Source: PVC group bacterium
GTDB lineage: Bacteria; Verrucomicrobiota; Kiritimatiellia; SS1-B-03-39; UBA6053
NCBI GenBank assembly: GCA_003565035.1
Contig: PXDP01000268.1
Location: forward strand, 1-5,558
DNA: 5,558 bases
Direction of reading: 5' to 3'
Shown: piece by piece, positions 5,138 through 5,558 of the stretch
Layout: each line of letters opens with the position of its first letter
How positions within the stretch are numbered: position 1 is the stretch's first letter
The notes under the pieces: generated by a model
Database searches by the model: none
Seen by the model: only the letters and a program-made list of their open reading frames with translations
What the model was told of the DNA's origin: nothing
Translations under genes and position numbers: made by a program

Positions 5138-5558
5138 TTAAAAGTCGATCACAAAAAATTCACCGTAGGACACCTGTTCAGCCAGCACTCTGGGAGCCCA
5201 CCTCTCTTTGTAGCTGATGCCCCAACTGTCCGTATAGCAGATTTCGTCCGTATCCGGATTGTAGCCAATAATCAGATTCATGTGTTTTCGCGTGTCGTTT
5301 TTTTGGAAATGAAGCTCAGAGGATATCTTCTGTACATACTCAGCCCACGCGTCCCGGCTTTGGATCGTATTTCGTTGATGGGTATGCTCCAGAGAGAATG
5401 CATGAAACGCGTTCGTGGAGGACAAGTGCCAAAAGACCGGAATCCCTCTCTGAAGAAAAGACATGAGCTTGCCGGGCTCCAGGGGACCTGAAAACGGGTG
5501 AATCTTGAGCCCCCGGCGGCGGACATCCGAACGGATGACATCTATTAAATTGTCCGTA
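5138..5558 (-). CDS. C39-like (papain-fold) peptidase domain protein, C-terminal part
   Basis: The minus-strand frame is open from the window edge (5558) to TAA at 5138-5140, giving at least 139 visible residues; the start is outside. A methionine at 5462-5464 is internal, since the frame upstream (reading NLIDVIRSDVRRRGLKIHPF) is coherent with the domain. Visible features: an MSFLQRGIPVFWHL stretch like the G-P-V strand of C39-family domains; HMNLIIGYNPDTDEICYTD, where the histidine is the expected catalytic base; and DSWG, where the aspartate/asparagine position of the papain-like triad and the tryptophan-glycine are typical; ending YGEFFVIDF. The catalytic cysteine would lie in the missing N-terminal part, so activity cannot be judged. 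The DNA is less GC-rich than the sulfur genes (23 of 60 bases at 5281-5340). It is convergent with the methyltransferase and probably unrelated to it in function. Confidence 0.65.
   Translation of the reverse strand, partial: TDNLIDVIRSDVRRRGLKIHPFSGPLEPGKLMSFLQRGIPVFWHLSSTNAFHAFSLEHTHQRNTIQSRDAWAEYVQKISSELHFQKNDTRKHMNLIIGYNPDTDEICYTDSWGISYKERWAPRVLAEQVSYGEFFVIDF

Noticed and set aside
5282..5491. A 69-codon plus-strand frame within the peptidase-like gene
   Set aside because: The opposite strand shows a coherent C39-like domain with His and DSWG motifs; the plus-strand product has no recognisable feature.

Overview
The window looks like a chromosomal stretch from a Gram-negative bacterium with a fairly GC-rich genome. 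Evidence is an exported sulfurtransferase with a Sec signal peptide, a polytopic inner-membrane transporter, and dense coding with short gaps and Shine-Dalgarno sites. The phylum cannot be fixed from the sequence; a proteobacterium or a member of the Verrucomicrobiota/Kiritimatiellota group would both fit, and this is only a guess.

Layout: (1) 1-206, the C-terminal end of an unrecognised plus-strand gene in AT-richer DNA. (2) 207-417, an intergenic control region with a sigma70-like promoter candidate wrapped by TAATC/GATTA inverted repeats. (3) 418-3600, three plus-strand genes with short gaps and good ribosome sites: a CysK-type cysteine synthase, an exported two-domain thiosulfate sulfurtransferase (rhodanese), and a YeeE/YedE (TsuA-like) sulfur-compound transporter. 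Together they read as a sulfur uptake and cysteine synthesis operon. (4) 3601-3664, a short gap with a stem-loop over the transporter stop codon, then a candidate ECF-type promoter inside a GCCGG/CCGGC dyad that touches the next start codon. (5) 3665-5055, an ECF-like sigma factor overlapped by one base (or four) by a class I SAM-dependent methyltransferase, with no anti-sigma gene in view. (6) 5138-5558, minus strand and convergent, the C-terminal part of a C39-like (papain-fold) peptidase domain protein running off the window.

Proposed working: the YeeE/YedE protein brings thiosulfate or a related sulfur species across the inner membrane, the periplasmic rhodanese handles sulfane sulfur outside it, and CysK fixes reduced sulfur onto O-acetylserine. 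The sigma factor and methyltransferase are translationally coupled and probably form a second transcription unit; whether this unit controls or responds to the sulfur genes is unproven. The most unusual parts are the sigma/methyltransferase pair without an anti-sigma factor, the apparently leaderless sigma start, and the dyad over the cysK promoter. No RNA genes, CRISPR arrays or mobile elements were seen.
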